DNA of 33,066 bases from Pyramidobacter piscolens. Its GTDB lineage: Bacteria; Synergistota; Synergistia; Synergistales; Dethiosulfovibrionaceae. The translations under genes and the position numbers were made by a program. Positions 23,842 through 32,598 of the stretch are shown here, in pieces (position 1 is the first letter of the stretch; every line of letters begins with the position of its first letter). The notes beneath the pieces are model-generated. The model was not told the DNA's origin. It saw only the letters and a program-made list of their open reading frames with translations, and made no database searches. The stretch spans positions 1 to 33,066 of the forward strand of contig SFDM01000035.1 of the NCBI GenBank assembly GCA_004558205.1, written 5' to 3'.

Positions 23842-24960
23842 ATGGATACTCTTGATACAAGACCATGCGTTTCATGGGAATTGGCAGCCAATTTTCTTAC
23901 CGATGCTTTTGCAGCTTACGGCGTACCGCGCGCCGACGCGGCGCTTTGCGCCGACGTCCTTCTGGAGGCCGACCGGCGAGGAATCGAAAGCCACGGCTGC
24001 AACAGATTCAAGCCTATTTACATCGACCGCATCGAAGCGGGGATTCTGAACCCCGTGACGAACTGCGAAATCGTCAGAGAAACGTCCACCACCTTGGTGA
24101 TGGACGCCCATGACGGCATGGGCATGGCGGCCAGCCACCGCGCTATGGAGCTGATCATCGAAAAGGCGAAAAAAAACGGCATGGCCATGGCGGCCCTGCG
24201 GAACAGTTCCCACTACGGCATCGCCGGCTACTGGGCCACCATGGCCACCCAAGCCGGCCTGATCTGCCTCACGGGGACCAACGCGCGCCCCTCCATCGCC
24301 CCCACCTTCGGCGTGGAGAACATGCTCGGCACCAACCCTCTGACCATAGGCATGCCCACCGACGAACCCTTCCCCTTCATGCTGGACTGCGCCACCAGCA
24401 TCACTCAGCGCGGCCGCATCGAATACTACGCCCGTTCAGGGCGGCCCACACCGGCGGGCATGGTCATCGGTCACGACGGCAGCTCCATGACCGACAGCGA
24501 GGCCATCCTCAAGGCGCTGACCAACGGCACGGCGGCACTGACGCCGCTGGGCGGCATCGGCGAAGAGCTCGCGGGCTACAAAGGCTATGGCTACGCCACG
24601 GCGGTGGAGATCCTGTCGTCGGCGCTCCAGGCCGGCAGCTTCCTCAAACAACTGACCTGCTTCGACGAAGCCGGCCAGCGCAAGCCCTACCATCTGGGGC
24701 ACTTTTTCATCGTCCTGGATCCCGAGGCGTTCTGCGGCCTGGAAACCTTCAAGAAGATCACGGGGAATATCCTGCGGGAACTGCGCGCTTCCGAGAAGGC
24801 CCCAGGCTGCGAGCGCATCTACACCGCCGGCGAAAAGGAATGGCTGGTCTGGCAGCAGCGGAAGAGCCGCGGCGTCCCCGTGGGCGAGTCGGTGCAGCGC
24901 GACCTTCTGGCCGTGCGCGACACAAAAGGGCTGCCCTATCATTTCCCCTTTGAAGACTGA
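23842..24960 (+). CDS. Malate/L-lactate dehydrogenase family (LDH2/MDH2) oxidoreductase
   Basis: A 372-residue NAD(P)-dependent 2-hydroxyacid dehydrogenase of the LDH2 (YlbC/ComC/AllD) family. Signature segments: RRGIESHGCNRF, DAHDGMGMAASHRAME, RNSSHYGIAGYWATMA (with the family catalytic His), GTNPLTIGMPT, MLDCATSITQRG and the PLGGIGEELAGYKGYG loop. Acts on malate, lactate, ureidoglycolate, sulfolactate or similar; the exact substrate cannot be read from sequence. Given the neighbouring citrate cluster, malate/oxaloacetate is a reasonable guess. Ribosome site AAGGAACGGG. Converges on citF, sharing a bidirectional terminator. Confidence 0.9.
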   Translation: MDTLDTRPCVSWELAANFLTDAFAAYGVPRADAALCADVLLEADRRGIESHGCNRFKPIYIDRIEAGILNPVTNCEIVRETSTTLVMDAHDGMGMAASHRAMELIIEKAKKNGMAMAALRNSSHYGIAGYWATMATQAGLICLTGTNARPSIAPTFGVENMLGTNPLTIGMPTDEPFPFMLDCATSITQRGRIEYYARSGRPTPAGMVIGHDGSSMTDSEAILKALTNGTAALTPLGGIGEELAGYKGYGYATAVEILSSALQAGSFLKQLTCFDEAGQRKPYHLGHFFIVLDPEAFCGLETFKKITGNILRELRASEKAPGCERIYTAGEKEWLVWQQRKSRGVPVGESVQRDLLAVRDTKGLPYHFPFED

Positions 24961-25087
24961 TCTTGCAAGACACTCGTTAGCCTCAGAGCAATCATCAAGT
25001 TTTTAAGATAAACGCGGGATTCGCTGCGAGGGGAAATCTATTCCGACGCGCCGCGTTTTTGCGCAATATTGGCGTTTTTAGTTTGAG

Positions 25088-25153
25088 CGGCATGGTAATA
25101 AAGAGTGGCTTCCTGAAAAATTTCTCAGGAAGCCACTCTTTATTACCATGCCG
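25088..25153. terminator. Bidirectional intrinsic terminator between dehydrogenase and citF
   Basis: A perfect 29-bp stem, CGGCATGGTAATAAAGAGTG.. (25088-25116) against ..CACTCTTTATTACCATGCCG (25125-25153), with an 8-nt loop. It serves the two converging genes. No other feature is seen in 24961-25161. Confidence 0.85.
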
Positions 25154-25161
25154 GCAAACTA

Positions 25162-26715
25162 TTACATCTGATAGGGCTTGATCTCCCGCACCACGTCGAG
25201 GATGGTGCCGTCGCGGGCTTCGAGGATGGCCACCACTTTGTCGTTCCACTCCAGAGGATCGGGGCGGCCGACCAGGAAATAGGCTTTTTCCTGAAGGGCA
25301 TTGATGGTGGTGTGGGCGATGCCAGCCTCATCGAGCCAGCCGGCGATATCGCTCCGCAGGGGGTTGACGGCGATGCCGTAATCGGTGACCACCACGTCCA
25401 CGCACTCGCCGGGCGTGGTCACGGTGACGACGCTCTCGCAGATGGTGGCCATACGGCCGCGGACCAGGGGAGTGACGACGATGCAGCACTTGGAGCCTGC
25501 CGCGGCGTCGGGGTGCCCGCCGGGAGCGCCGCGCAGCACGCCGTCGGAGCCTGTGATCACGTTGACGTTGAAGTCTGTGTCCACTTCAAGGGCGGCCAGC
25601 ACGACGAAGTCGAGCTTGTTGACGAAAGCGCCCTTGTTGGCGGGGTTGGCGTACTGTGACGTGGAGATCTCGTAGTGGCTGCGGTTGGTCACCACGGACT
25701 GGACCGAGGGAATGTCGAAGTCCTGGGCGTCCACGATGCAGTCCACCAGGCCCTTGTTCAGCAGGTCCACCATGGGCGACGTGATACCGCCGATGGCCCA
25801 GCGGATTTTGATGCCGCGCTCCACCATCAGGGGCTCGATGAAGCGGTTCACCGCCAGGGAGGGACCGCCGGCACCGGTCTGGAAGCTGAAGCCGTCCTTG
25901 AAGTAGGGGCAGGCGGCCATGACTTTGGCGCAGCTCTCGGCCATCATGAGGTCGCGGGGGTCTTTGGAAAGTCGCGCGGCCTGGGAAGCGATCTTCTTGG
26001 GGTTGCCGATCTGGTCCACCACCACCACGTAATCCACGTCGATGGCCTGGATGCTGGCGGGGAAGTTGGGGAAGGGCACCAGGGTGTCGGTGATGACCAC
26101 CACCTTGTCGGCGTATTCGGCGTCCACCATGGCGTAGGACAGCACGCCGCAGTCGCTCTTGCCGCCTTTGCCGCGGGCGTTGCCGCACTCGTCGGAAGTG
26201 GGGGCGCCGATGAAGGCCACGTCGATGTGCACGTCGCCCTCTTCGATGGCGCGCACGCGGCCGCCGTGGCTGCGCAGGATCGCGGGGGTTTTCAGCTTGC
26301 CCTGGGACACCACCTCGCCCATGCGGCCGCGGATGCCGCTGGTCTGAAGGCCGGTCACGACGCCGTCTTCAATGTACTGGGCGATGGGGTCGTGGGCGGT
26401 GCCCAGGCTGGAAGCGGCGATGGTGATATCCTTGATGCCCAGATCCACGATCTCCTTCATGACCATGTTGGCGATGTAGTCGCCGTCGCGGAAATGGTGA
26501 TGAAAGGAGACGGTCATGCCGTCTTTGAGGCCGCATTTGACGATGGCCTCGCGGAGGGAGGCCGCGATCTTGCTCTCCTGGGGCTTTTCGCGGACCACGA
26601 TACGGGGACCCTGTTTTTTGAGGTAACGGCCGTCGCGGTAATTTGCGCCCTGATAAACTTCCCTGCCGTCTTTCAGAAGTTCATCGGGAATTTCTCTGCC
26701 TACAAAGTTCTTCAT
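25162..26715 (-). CDS. citF: Citrate lyase alpha subunit (citrate:acetyl-ACP transferase)
   Basis: A 517-residue CoA-transferase-like subunit that exchanges acetyl for citryl on the lyase acyl carrier. Recognised by NFVGREIPDELLKDGREVYQ, MTVSFHHHFRDGDYIAN, IGAPTSDECGNARGKGGKS, SFQTGAGGPSLAVNRFIEPL, IRWAIGGITSPMVDLL and the NPANKGAFVNKLDFVVLAALEVD region. Length is normal. Two bases separate it from citE upstream. Last gene of the transporter-lyase cluster; citX, citG and citC are not in the window. Confidence 0.96.
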   Translation of the reverse strand: MKNFVGREIPDELLKDGREVYQGANYRDGRYLKKQGPRIVVREKPQESKIAASLREAIVKCGLKDGMTVSFHHHFRDGDYIANMVMKEIVDLGIKDITIAASSLGTAHDPIAQYIEDGVVTGLQTSGIRGRMGEVVSQGKLKTPAILRSHGGRVRAIEEGDVHIDVAFIGAPTSDECGNARGKGGKSDCGVLSYAMVDAEYADKVVVITDTLVPFPNFPASIQAIDVDYVVVVDQIGNPKKIASQAARLSKDPRDLMMAESCAKVMAACPYFKDGFSFQTGAGGPSLAVNRFIEPLMVERGIKIRWAIGGITSPMVDLLNKGLVDCIVDAQDFDIPSVQSVVTNRSHYEISTSQYANPANKGAFVNKLDFVVLAALEVDTDFNVNVITGSDGVLRGAPGGHPDAAAGSKCCIVVTPLVRGRMATICESVVTVTTPGECVDVVVTDYGIAVNPLRSDIAGWLDEAGIAHTTINALQEKAYFLVGRPDPLEWNDKVVAILEARDGTILDVVREIKPYQM

Positions 26716-26717
26716 CT

Positions 26718-27629
26718 TTACAGATCCCCCTCGTAGATGCCGCTTGCCTTGGCGAGCCTGATTACGCGCTCGGCGCCGGGCAGGAAGGCGATGTCGATCA
26801 TCTTTCCGTCTACGGTAAACACGCCCACGCCCTTGGCGGCGTTCTCTCGGACCGCGCGGACGATCTTCTCAGCCGAGGCGATCTCCTTCTGAGTCGGAGC
26901 GAGCATGTCGTGGACGATCTTGATCTGGCGGGGGTTGATCAGCGACTTGCCGTCAAAGCCCATTTGCTTGTTTTGAAGCATTTCGGCTTTGAAGCCCTCT
27001 TCGTCGTCCAGGTTGGTGAACACCGTATCGAAGCACTGCACGCCGGCAGCGCGGGCGGCGATGAGCATCTGCCCGCGGGCGGCCAGCATTTCGATGCCGC
27101 CGGGAACCACGTTCACTTGCATGCACTTGCGGTAGTCGCCGCCCGACAGGGCGATGCCGAAAAGGCGGTCCGAGGCGGTGCAGATCTCATAGGCGTTCAG
27201 GACGCCTTTGGGGCTCTCGATAGCGGCCATCAGCAGCGTGCGGCCTTCTTCGACGCCGAATTCGCGCTCGGCGGCCAGCGTGGCGGCCTCGACGGCCTTC
27301 ACGTCCTGGGCGCTCTCGCACTTGGAGATGCGGATGCCGTCGGCACCGCCGGCCACGCAGACCCGGATGTCCTCTTTCCAATGGGGCGTGTCGAGGGCGT
27401 TGATGCGCACGATCACTTCCGTGTCGCCGTAGTCGATGGTGGTCAGGGCATGGTAGAGCGAGAAGCGGGCGGCGTCTTTCTGGTTCTCCGCCACGGCGTC
27501 TTCAAGGTCGAGCATGATGGTGTCCACGCCGTAGATGTAGGCGTCCTTGATCAGGCCGGGCTTCTGGGCGTTCATGAACATCATGCTGCGGCGAAGGCGG
27601 AATTTTTCGGGTTTCGGTCTCGGAATCAC
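26718..27629 (-). CDS. citE: Citrate lyase beta subunit (citryl-ACP lyase)
   Basis: A 303-residue TIM-barrel lyase that splits citryl-ACP into acetyl-ACP and oxaloacetate. Features: MFMNAQKPGLIKDAYIYGVD, IMLDLEDAVAENQKDAAR, EVIVRINALDTP, MAAIESPKGVLNAYEI, FGIALSGGDYRKCM and GKSLINPRQIKIVHDM, with metal and substrate residues in the E-D-A and E-S motifs. The start is GTG at 27629, overlapping the citD stop (GTGA), with GGGGAGG about 9 nt upstream. Length is normal for CitE from this start. Confidence 0.95.
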   Translation of the reverse strand: MIPRPKPEKFRLRRSMMFMNAQKPGLIKDAYIYGVDTIMLDLEDAVAENQKDAARFSLYHALTTIDYGDTEVIVRINALDTPHWKEDIRVCVAGGADGIRISKCESAQDVKAVEAATLAAEREFGVEEGRTLLMAAIESPKGVLNAYEICTASDRLFGIALSGGDYRKCMQVNVVPGGIEMLAARGQMLIAARAAGVQCFDTVFTNLDDEEGFKAEMLQNKQMGFDGKSLINPRQIKIVHDMLAPTQKEIASAEKIVRAVRENAAKGVGVFTVDGKMIDIAFLPGAERVIRLAKASGIYEGDL

Positions 27630-27931
27630 TTGATCGCACCTCCCCAAGGATAGGCGCCGTCCACGTCGTACTGGCAGCCGCGGTACACGGCGCACTCCAC
27701 ACGCGCTTTCAGGGTGCAGTCCAGAGCGCCTTTGTCGACGACGCTCACGCGCGCGTTTTTCACGCCCAGACGGTCGAGGGTTTCCAAGACCGTCTTCTTG
27801 ATCTGACGGCCGTATTGGTTCAGCACGCTGCTTTCCACCGACAGGTCGATTCCTGGCCCCGCCGGTTCGACGGTGATCATGGCGTCGCTGGACTCAAGCG
27901 TGCCGGCCACACCGGTTATTTTCAGTTCCAT
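27626..27931 (-). CDS. citD: Citrate lyase gamma subunit (acyl carrier protein)
   Basis: A 101-residue carrier. GVAGTLESSDAMI puts the prosthetic-group Ser at position 14, as in known CitD proteins; DLSVESSVLNQYGRQIKKTV and VVDKGALDCTLKARVE complete the match. The ATG at 27931 has GGGAGG 8 nt upstream. Couples to citE through a GTGA overlap. Maturation needs CitG/CitX, which are absent here. Confidence 0.95.
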   Translation of the reverse strand: MELKITGVAGTLESSDAMITVEPAGPGIDLSVESSVLNQYGRQIKKTVLETLDRLGVKNARVSVVDKGALDCTLKARVECAVYRGCQYDVDGAYPWGGAIK

Positions 27932-27956
27932 CTGATTTCCTCCCAAAAAGATATCA

Positions 27957-27989
27957 TGTAAAAAGGCGCGGCAAGAAACAGCCGCGCCT
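27957..27989 (-). terminator. Intrinsic terminator between tctA and citD
   Basis: The minus strand AGGCGCGGC-TGTTTCTT-GCCGCGCCT is followed by TTTTTA. A 9-bp GC stem plus T-run is a convincing terminator inside an otherwise continuous tctCBA-citDEF series, so read-through or a second promoter must feed citDEF. Confidence 0.75.
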
Positions 27990-28005
27990 GTATGGCTTCA
28001 TGGTG

Positions 28006-29520
28006 CTAAGCCGTTTTCTCTGTTTTCTTGCTTCTCTTGAAGTAGGGCGCGACCACGGGATAGAGCAGCAGCGCGATGCTGACCACCATCAGGGTGCCGG
28101 CGATGGGGCGATAGAACATGCCCTGGAAGCTGGCGCGGCTGATCGTGTAGGCGCGGCTGAAGTTGCCTTCGCAGATGACACCCAGCACGAGGCCCAGGAT
28201 CATGGCGGCGCTGTTGAAGTGGCAGACTGAGAACAGGATACCCGCGACGCCCGCGATGGCCATGATCTTCACGTCGGCAATGCTCATGTTGGTGGCGTAG
28301 GATCCGATGATGGCGAGCATGATGATGATCGGGCCGAGGTAGGCGTAGGGCACCGACAGGATCTGGGCAAAGACCTTCGCGATCACGATGGCCACGAACA
28401 CCATGAGGATGTTGGTGAAAATCATCGAAGCGAAGGTGGCGCTCAGGTACTGGGGCTGGTTCACCAGAAGAAGGGGCCCCAGCTGGACGCCCTTGAGAAC
28501 CAGGGCGCTCATCATGACTGCCGCTGCGTTGCCTCCAGGAATGCCCAGCGAGAGAAGGGGAACCATGGATCCGCCCGTAGCGGCGTTGTTCGCCGTCTCC
28601 GAGGCGGCCACGCCGTCGATGATACCCGTGCCAAACTTCTCGGGCGTCTTGGACATCTTGGACTCCGTGGAATAGCACAGGAACGACGCGATGGTCGCGC
28701 CGGCGCCGGGAAGGATGCCGATGATGGTCCCCACGATGGAGCAGCGCAGGACGACCCACTTGATGTGCCACCAGTCGGCCAGGCTGGGCATCTTCGTGTT
28801 GGATTTACCGCCGCCGATGCCGTCTTCGGCTTTCAGGCGCTCATTCGTCTGAGTCTGCTTGAGCACTTCCGTGACGGCGAAAATACCGATCAGCACGGGG
28901 ATCATCTCCATACCCGCCAGCAGTTCCTTGGATCCGAAGGTCATGCGCTGCACGGCGTACATGGAGTCCTGGCCGATGCAGGCCAGCAGCAGCCCCAGCA
29001 GGCCGGAGATCAGCGTGCGCAGGATGTTGCCCGAGTCGAGGCAGGTCAGGATCGAAAGGCCCATAAAGGTGATAGCGAACAGGTCCGACGGGCCGAAGGA
29101 CAGGGCCGCCTTGGTGAGCTGCGGCGAAAGGAGGAGCATGCAGAAGGCCGAGAACAAGCCGCCCACCGCCGACGTGCCGAGGGCCACGCCGAGAGCTTTG
29201 CCGGCTTCGCCCTTCTGGGCCATGGGATAGCCGTCGAAGGTCGTGGGCGCGCTTGACGGGACGCCGGGGATCTTGAACAGGATGGCCGTGATGCTGCCGC
29301 CGGTGATGGAGGAGCAGTAAATGGCCACGAGGAACACGATGGCGGGAATGGGCTCCATGCTGTAGGTGAAAGGAAGCCCCAAGGCCACCGCCATGGTGGC
29401 GCTGACGCCGGGAAGGGCGCCGAACACGGTTCCGAGGACGATCGCGACGCAGACCATCAGGAACACGTGGGGATTACAGACAATACTAAAACCGCTGTAT
29501 AATAATTCCCAAATTGTCAT
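28006..29520 (-). CDS. tctA: Tripartite tricarboxylate transporter large membrane subunit TctA
   Basis: A 504-residue inner-membrane protein with about ten to twelve segments. The conserved glycine/proline motifs of TctA are present: FGALPGVSATMAVALGLPFT near the N-terminus, ITAILFKIPGVPSSAPTTFD and ILPGAGATIASFLCYSTE in the second half. It forms the translocation unit with TctB and receives substrate from TctC. Next to citrate lyase, citrate is the likely substrate. It starts 14 bp after tctB. Confidence 0.95.
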   Translation of the reverse strand: MTIWELLYSGFSIVCNPHVFLMVCVAIVLGTVFGALPGVSATMAVALGLPFTYSMEPIPAIVFLVAIYCSSITGGSITAILFKIPGVPSSAPTTFDGYPMAQKGEAGKALGVALGTSAVGGLFSAFCMLLLSPQLTKAALSFGPSDLFAITFMGLSILTCLDSGNILRTLISGLLGLLLACIGQDSMYAVQRMTFGSKELLAGMEMIPVLIGIFAVTEVLKQTQTNERLKAEDGIGGGKSNTKMPSLADWWHIKWVVLRCSIVGTIIGILPGAGATIASFLCYSTESKMSKTPEKFGTGIIDGVAASETANNAATGGSMVPLLSLGIPGGNAAAVMMSALVLKGVQLGPLLLVNQPQYLSATFASMIFTNILMVFVAIVIAKVFAQILSVPYAYLGPIIIMLAIIGSYATNMSIADVKIMAIAGVAGILFSVCHFNSAAMILGLVLGVICEGNFSRAYTISRASFQGMFYRPIAGTLMVVSIALLLYPVVAPYFKRSKKTEKTA

Positions 29521-29534
29521 TCCGCCTCACCGCC

Positions 29535-30068
29535 TTAAGAGATGTAGGACTCAACGAACAGAGCGAAGTTGCGCAGCGCGGGCACGGTGCCGCGAGGCAA
29601 GTTGACAGAGAGCAGGACGCTGAACACGATATAAAGGAACAGCGTAATCAGCGCGGAAAGGATCGGGAGCCTCAACACTTTCCTCTCGCCGATGAGCAGG
29701 CCGTAGAAAAAGAGCATCAGGAAGCAGGTCACCATGAATCCCAAGGCTTCAAGGATGAATGACGCCATAATCACGATGACGATGCCCAGGAAGAGCTTGC
29801 TCGTGATAAAGGCGGGGATTGACGACAGGAAGCGCCCAAGTGAAAAGTTGGGGTTGCCTTTGTTCTTTCTGATGATTTTATAGATGTTGAAAGCAATGCA
29901 GATCAACAGCAGGATGATGATGGCCTTGGGCCAAATCCCGGGGTTCAGCGCGTAGGGATTGCGCAGGACCTTTGCAGGCACCGGCGCTTCAAGGACGTTG
30001 AAGTTCAGCGTGTAAAGCAGACCGAGCCAGAGAAGTACGTTCAGAATCAGTTCAAACACCTGATCCAC
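29535..30068 (-). CDS. tctB: Tripartite tricarboxylate transporter small membrane subunit TctB
   Basis: About 177 residues with four hydrophobic segments in the TctB pattern (paired helices, a basic linker IIRKNKGNPNFS, then two more). Sequence is poorly conserved in this family, so the call rests on size, topology and position between tctC and tctA. The start is uncertain: GTG at 30068 (AAAGG only 3 nt away) or GTG at 30059 (12 nt from it); the ATG at 30155 lies close to the tctC stop and gives a less likely N-terminus. Confidence 0.85.
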   Translation of the reverse strand: MDQVFELILNVLLWLGLLYTLNFNVLEAPVPAKVLRNPYALNPGIWPKAIIILLLICIAFNIYKIIRKNKGNPNFSLGRFLSSIPAFITSKLFLGIVIVIMASFILEALGFMVTCFLMLFFYGLLIGERKVLRLPILSALITLFLYIVFSVLLSVNLPRGTVPALRNFALFVESYIS

Positions 30069-30179
30069 ACACCTTTCTTTTATACAAAACGATAAAACGC
30101 TATGGTACAATAGGAGAGTCCAAATAAAAGGGGGCCTGAAGCCGCCCCCTCCCATTCAGTGTTTTTCCTTCTGAAAAGC

Positions 30180-31172
30180 TTATTTCTTATAGTAATCCTT
30201 CGCCAGGACCTTTTCGCCGGCAAGATAGTCGGTGAAGGTCTTGTACTCGCCCTCGAAGAGGTCCATCAGTTCCTTGTCCTTGGCGAAACCGGGACGCTCG
30301 TCATAGGCGCCGGAAACGAGGAAATCCTGCCAGGTTTTGGTGGTGACGGCCTTCTCGACCGCCGCGACCAGCGCGTCGATAGCGCCCTGAGGCGTGCCCT
30401 TCTTAGCGAAGATGCCGCGCCAGGTGCCGATAAAGGAGTTGATGCCCAGCTCGCCCGTGCACTCCATCTGAGGATAGAGCTTCATGCGCTTCTCGCTGAT
30501 CGCGCAGAGGGGAACGATGTCTCCGGCCTTGATCAACCCGGCGATTTCGTCGGTGCCGGTGATCATCATGTCGATGTGTCCGCCCACAAGCGCGGCGTTC
30601 ATCTCAGCGCCGCCGGAGTAGGCCACTTCAAGCACGTCCAGGCCTTCGAGGGTCTGTTTGAGGGAAGCGCCGTCGGCGCCCGTGGAGGTCAGCATGCCCA
30701 CGCTGACGCCAAAGGGGTTCTTCTTGACGTACTCGACCATTTCGGAGAAACTGTGGTAGCCCTTTTCGTCCATGGCCTTTTTGGAGCCGGCGATGATATT
30801 GATGGAGTGAACCAGTTTGCAGACGGGGATAAAGTCGGTCTTAAAGTTCATCGACGTGGTGCCCTGAAGGTCCTGCATGATCAGGCTCTGGGTCCCGAGC
30901 ATGAAGGTATAGCCGTCGGCGGGCTGCTTGTAGGTGTATTCCACGCCGTTGACGCCGCTGCCGCCGGTCACGTTGACGATTTCCACTTCCACGCCAAGGA
31001 GGCCCTTCAGAAGCATCGCCATGGGACGGATGGTGCTGTCGGCGCCGCCGCCCACGCCCCAGGGGCAGACGATGTCGATCTTGCGCTTGAACTTCCACTC
31101 CTCTGCGGAAGCGACGGAACTCATGGAGACAACCAACGCCAAAGCAAGTACCGCGTACACAAACTTCTTCAT
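30180..31172 (-). CDS. tctC: Tripartite tricarboxylate transporter periplasmic binding protein TctC
   Basis: A 330-residue exported binding protein with a clear signal peptide (MKKFVYAVLALALVVSMSSV, cleavage at ASA-EE). Family features: IDIVCPWGVGGGADSTIRPM, VNVTGGSGVNGVEYTYK, ADGYTFMLGTQSL, GMLTSTGADGASLKQ and GGAEMNAALVGGHIDMMITG. No lipobox Cys. The ATG at 31172 has GAGGAGG about 8 nt upstream. First gene of the transport-lyase cluster; its promoter lies in the gap shared with the LysR gene. Confidence 0.95.
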   Translation of the reverse strand: MKKFVYAVLALALVVSMSSVASAEEWKFKRKIDIVCPWGVGGGADSTIRPMAMLLKGLLGVEVEIVNVTGGSGVNGVEYTYKQPADGYTFMLGTQSLIMQDLQGTTSMNFKTDFIPVCKLVHSINIIAGSKKAMDEKGYHSFSEMVEYVKKNPFGVSVGMLTSTGADGASLKQTLEGLDVLEVAYSGGAEMNAALVGGHIDMMITGTDEIAGLIKAGDIVPLCAISEKRMKLYPQMECTGELGINSFIGTWRGIFAKKGTPQGAIDALVAAVEKAVTTKTWQDFLVSGAYDERPGFAKDKELMDLFEGEYKTFTDYLAGEKVLAKDYYKK

Positions 31173-31316
31173 AGATGATTCCTCCTCAAAATAAGTTCTA
31201 TAGTACTTACTTTGAAATCTTAAACGTCCGCGAGGGAGAATGCAAATACAAAAAAAGCTATGCACGCATAATCTCCAGCTTATACTTATGAACGAAAAGC
31301 CTCGGGGATCCTCCGT

Positions 31317-31332
31317 AAAAATACGTATATTT
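31317..31332. promoter_or_regulatory. Candidate LysR operator in the tctC/lysR divergent gap
   Basis: AAAAATACGTATATTT holds the palindrome ATACGTAT at 31321-31328, touching the predicted -35 of the LysR gene. A second small palindrome ATGCACGCAT lies at 31260-31269. LysR proteins usually bind such sites in divergent gaps; direct binding here is inference. Confidence 0.4.
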
Positions 31333-31360
31333 TCAGAATCACCTTTTCTCATAGGATAAT
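31332..31360 (+). promoter_or_regulatory. Promoter of the LysR-type regulator gene
   Basis: TTCAGA (31332-31337), 17-bp spacer, GATAAT (31355-31360), 38 bp before the ATG. The opposite tctC promoter shows only a weak -10 (TACTAT at 31205-31200) and no clear -35, as expected of an activator-dependent promoter. Confidence 0.45.
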
Positions 31361-31397
31361 TCAAGTACCAACAGAAACACTAAAGGAGATAGTTTTC

Positions 31398-32312
31398 ATG
31401 ATCAATCTGAAGCACGCCTATTACGTGATGACCATTCTGGAAGAGGGCGGCGTCACCGCGGCCGCGAAAAAACTCTACATCTCGCAGCCGTCGCTGAGCC
31501 AGACCATCAAGTCCGTCGAAGACGACCTTGGCGCCGCCATCTTCGATCGGGGAGCCAAGCAGCTGACGCTGACCTGTGCCGGAAAAAAGTACGTGGAAGC
31601 CATGCAGGACGCCATGACCATCGAAAAAAACCTGCGAAACGAGATTATGGAGATCAAAAACGAGAACAGCGGCCTGCTCCGAATCGGCATTTCCGCCCAA
31701 AGGGGCATCAGCCTTCTGCCTCAGATCCTTCCTGAATTCATCGAGAAATATCCCCTCGTCCAAATTGAACTGGTCGAATACTCTTCGGGACGCCTGGAGG
31801 AAATCGTCGATCAAGGCAGCTGCGACGTGGCCTTCATCACCACCACGCCCAAACAGAATCATATCGAGTACCGCCTTGTCGAAAACGAGCAAATCGTCCT
31901 GATGGCCTCACGACGGACGGAAATAGCCGGGCGGCTGGAAGAGGGAACGGAGATTGAGCTGAACGAGGCCAAAGACGAAAAATTCGTCAACCTCACGCCC
32001 GGCCACAGCGTGCGCGTGATCCAGGACCGGCTGACGGCGCTCCATCATTTTGAGCCTCGGATCCTGCTGGAAACGCACAACCTGGAAGCCGCCAAGCTGA
32101 TCACCGCCCGCGTGAACGCCGTGATGGTCTGCCCCTACAGCCATATCACCGGCGACGCGGCGCTGGAGAGGCTGACGAAATGCTACCCCCTCCGCTGCCA
32201 TGGCTTCGAGCGCCATTTCTACTTCTGCTACCGCAAAAAGCTGCGCCTGCCCCGCTACATGGAAGACCTCTTCGAGATCGCCCGGAGCAAGTGCAAATAT
32301 CACACCATGTGA
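31398..32312 (+). CDS. LysR-type transcriptional regulator, likely controls the tct-cit cluster
   Basis: A 304-residue regulator. The N-terminal winged helix-turn-helix (residues 1-60) reads YYVMTILEEGGVTAAAKKLY then ISQPSLSQTIKSVEDDLGAA. The effector domain follows (LLRIGISAQRGISLLPQILP, DVAFITTTP). Divergent to tctC across a 225-bp gap, the classic arrangement for a LysR protein and its target; CitR-like role with citrate as effector is inferred. Start ATG at 31398 preceded by AAAGGAGA. Confidence 0.92.
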   Translation: MINLKHAYYVMTILEEGGVTAAAKKLYISQPSLSQTIKSVEDDLGAAIFDRGAKQLTLTCAGKKYVEAMQDAMTIEKNLRNEIMEIKNENSGLLRIGISAQRGISLLPQILPEFIEKYPLVQIELVEYSSGRLEEIVDQGSCDVAFITTTPKQNHIEYRLVENEQIVLMASRRTEIAGRLEEGTEIELNEAKDEKFVNLTPGHSVRVIQDRLTALHHFEPRILLETHNLEAAKLITARVNAVMVCPYSHITGDAALERLTKCYPLRCHGFERHFYFCYRKKLRLPRYMEDLFEIARSKCKYHTM

Positions 32313-32357
32313 CGCAAGGCCGCATGTCCCCCGCGGCTTTATGGAACTTCCCCTTAT

Positions 32358-32390
32358 GGGAGGGCGGCCCCGCAGGCCGCCCTCCCTTTT
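32358..32390 (+). terminator. Intrinsic terminator of the LysR gene
   Basis: GGGAGGGCGGCC pairs perfectly with GGCCGCCCTCCC across a 5-nt loop, followed by TTTTT. It lies 45 bp past the stop. Confidence 0.88.
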
Positions 32391-32508
32391 TCCGTCCATT
32401 TTCCCGCCCCATCGGGCCAAACGCGCCAAACCTTTTCCCAGCGAAAGGTTTCACTGCCCCATAGACAGCCCCCCAATAAAGGCCTTAAAGGCTTATTAAT
32501 GCTAGTTA

Positions 32509-32537
32509 TTGACATATATGCTTTTTAGACATATGAT
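32509..32537 (+). promoter_or_regulatory. Near-consensus sigma70 promoter of the ParA-family gene
   Basis: TTGACA (32509-32514), 17-bp spacer, TATGAT (32532-32537). An AATAAAGGCCTT-A-AAGGCTTATT dyad at 32475-32497, just upstream, could be an operator. The transcript leader would be about 55 nt. Confidence 0.75.
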
Positions 32538-32598
32538 GATTTCATCAATAATAGACCTTTATCGCGCTAGTGAAAGGGTGTGCCGCGCTGTGCCCCTT

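Noticed and set aside
25675..26736. 353-codon plus-strand ORF
   Set aside because: Antisense to citF; composition rich in His/Gly/Ala/Val repeats typical of shadow frames.
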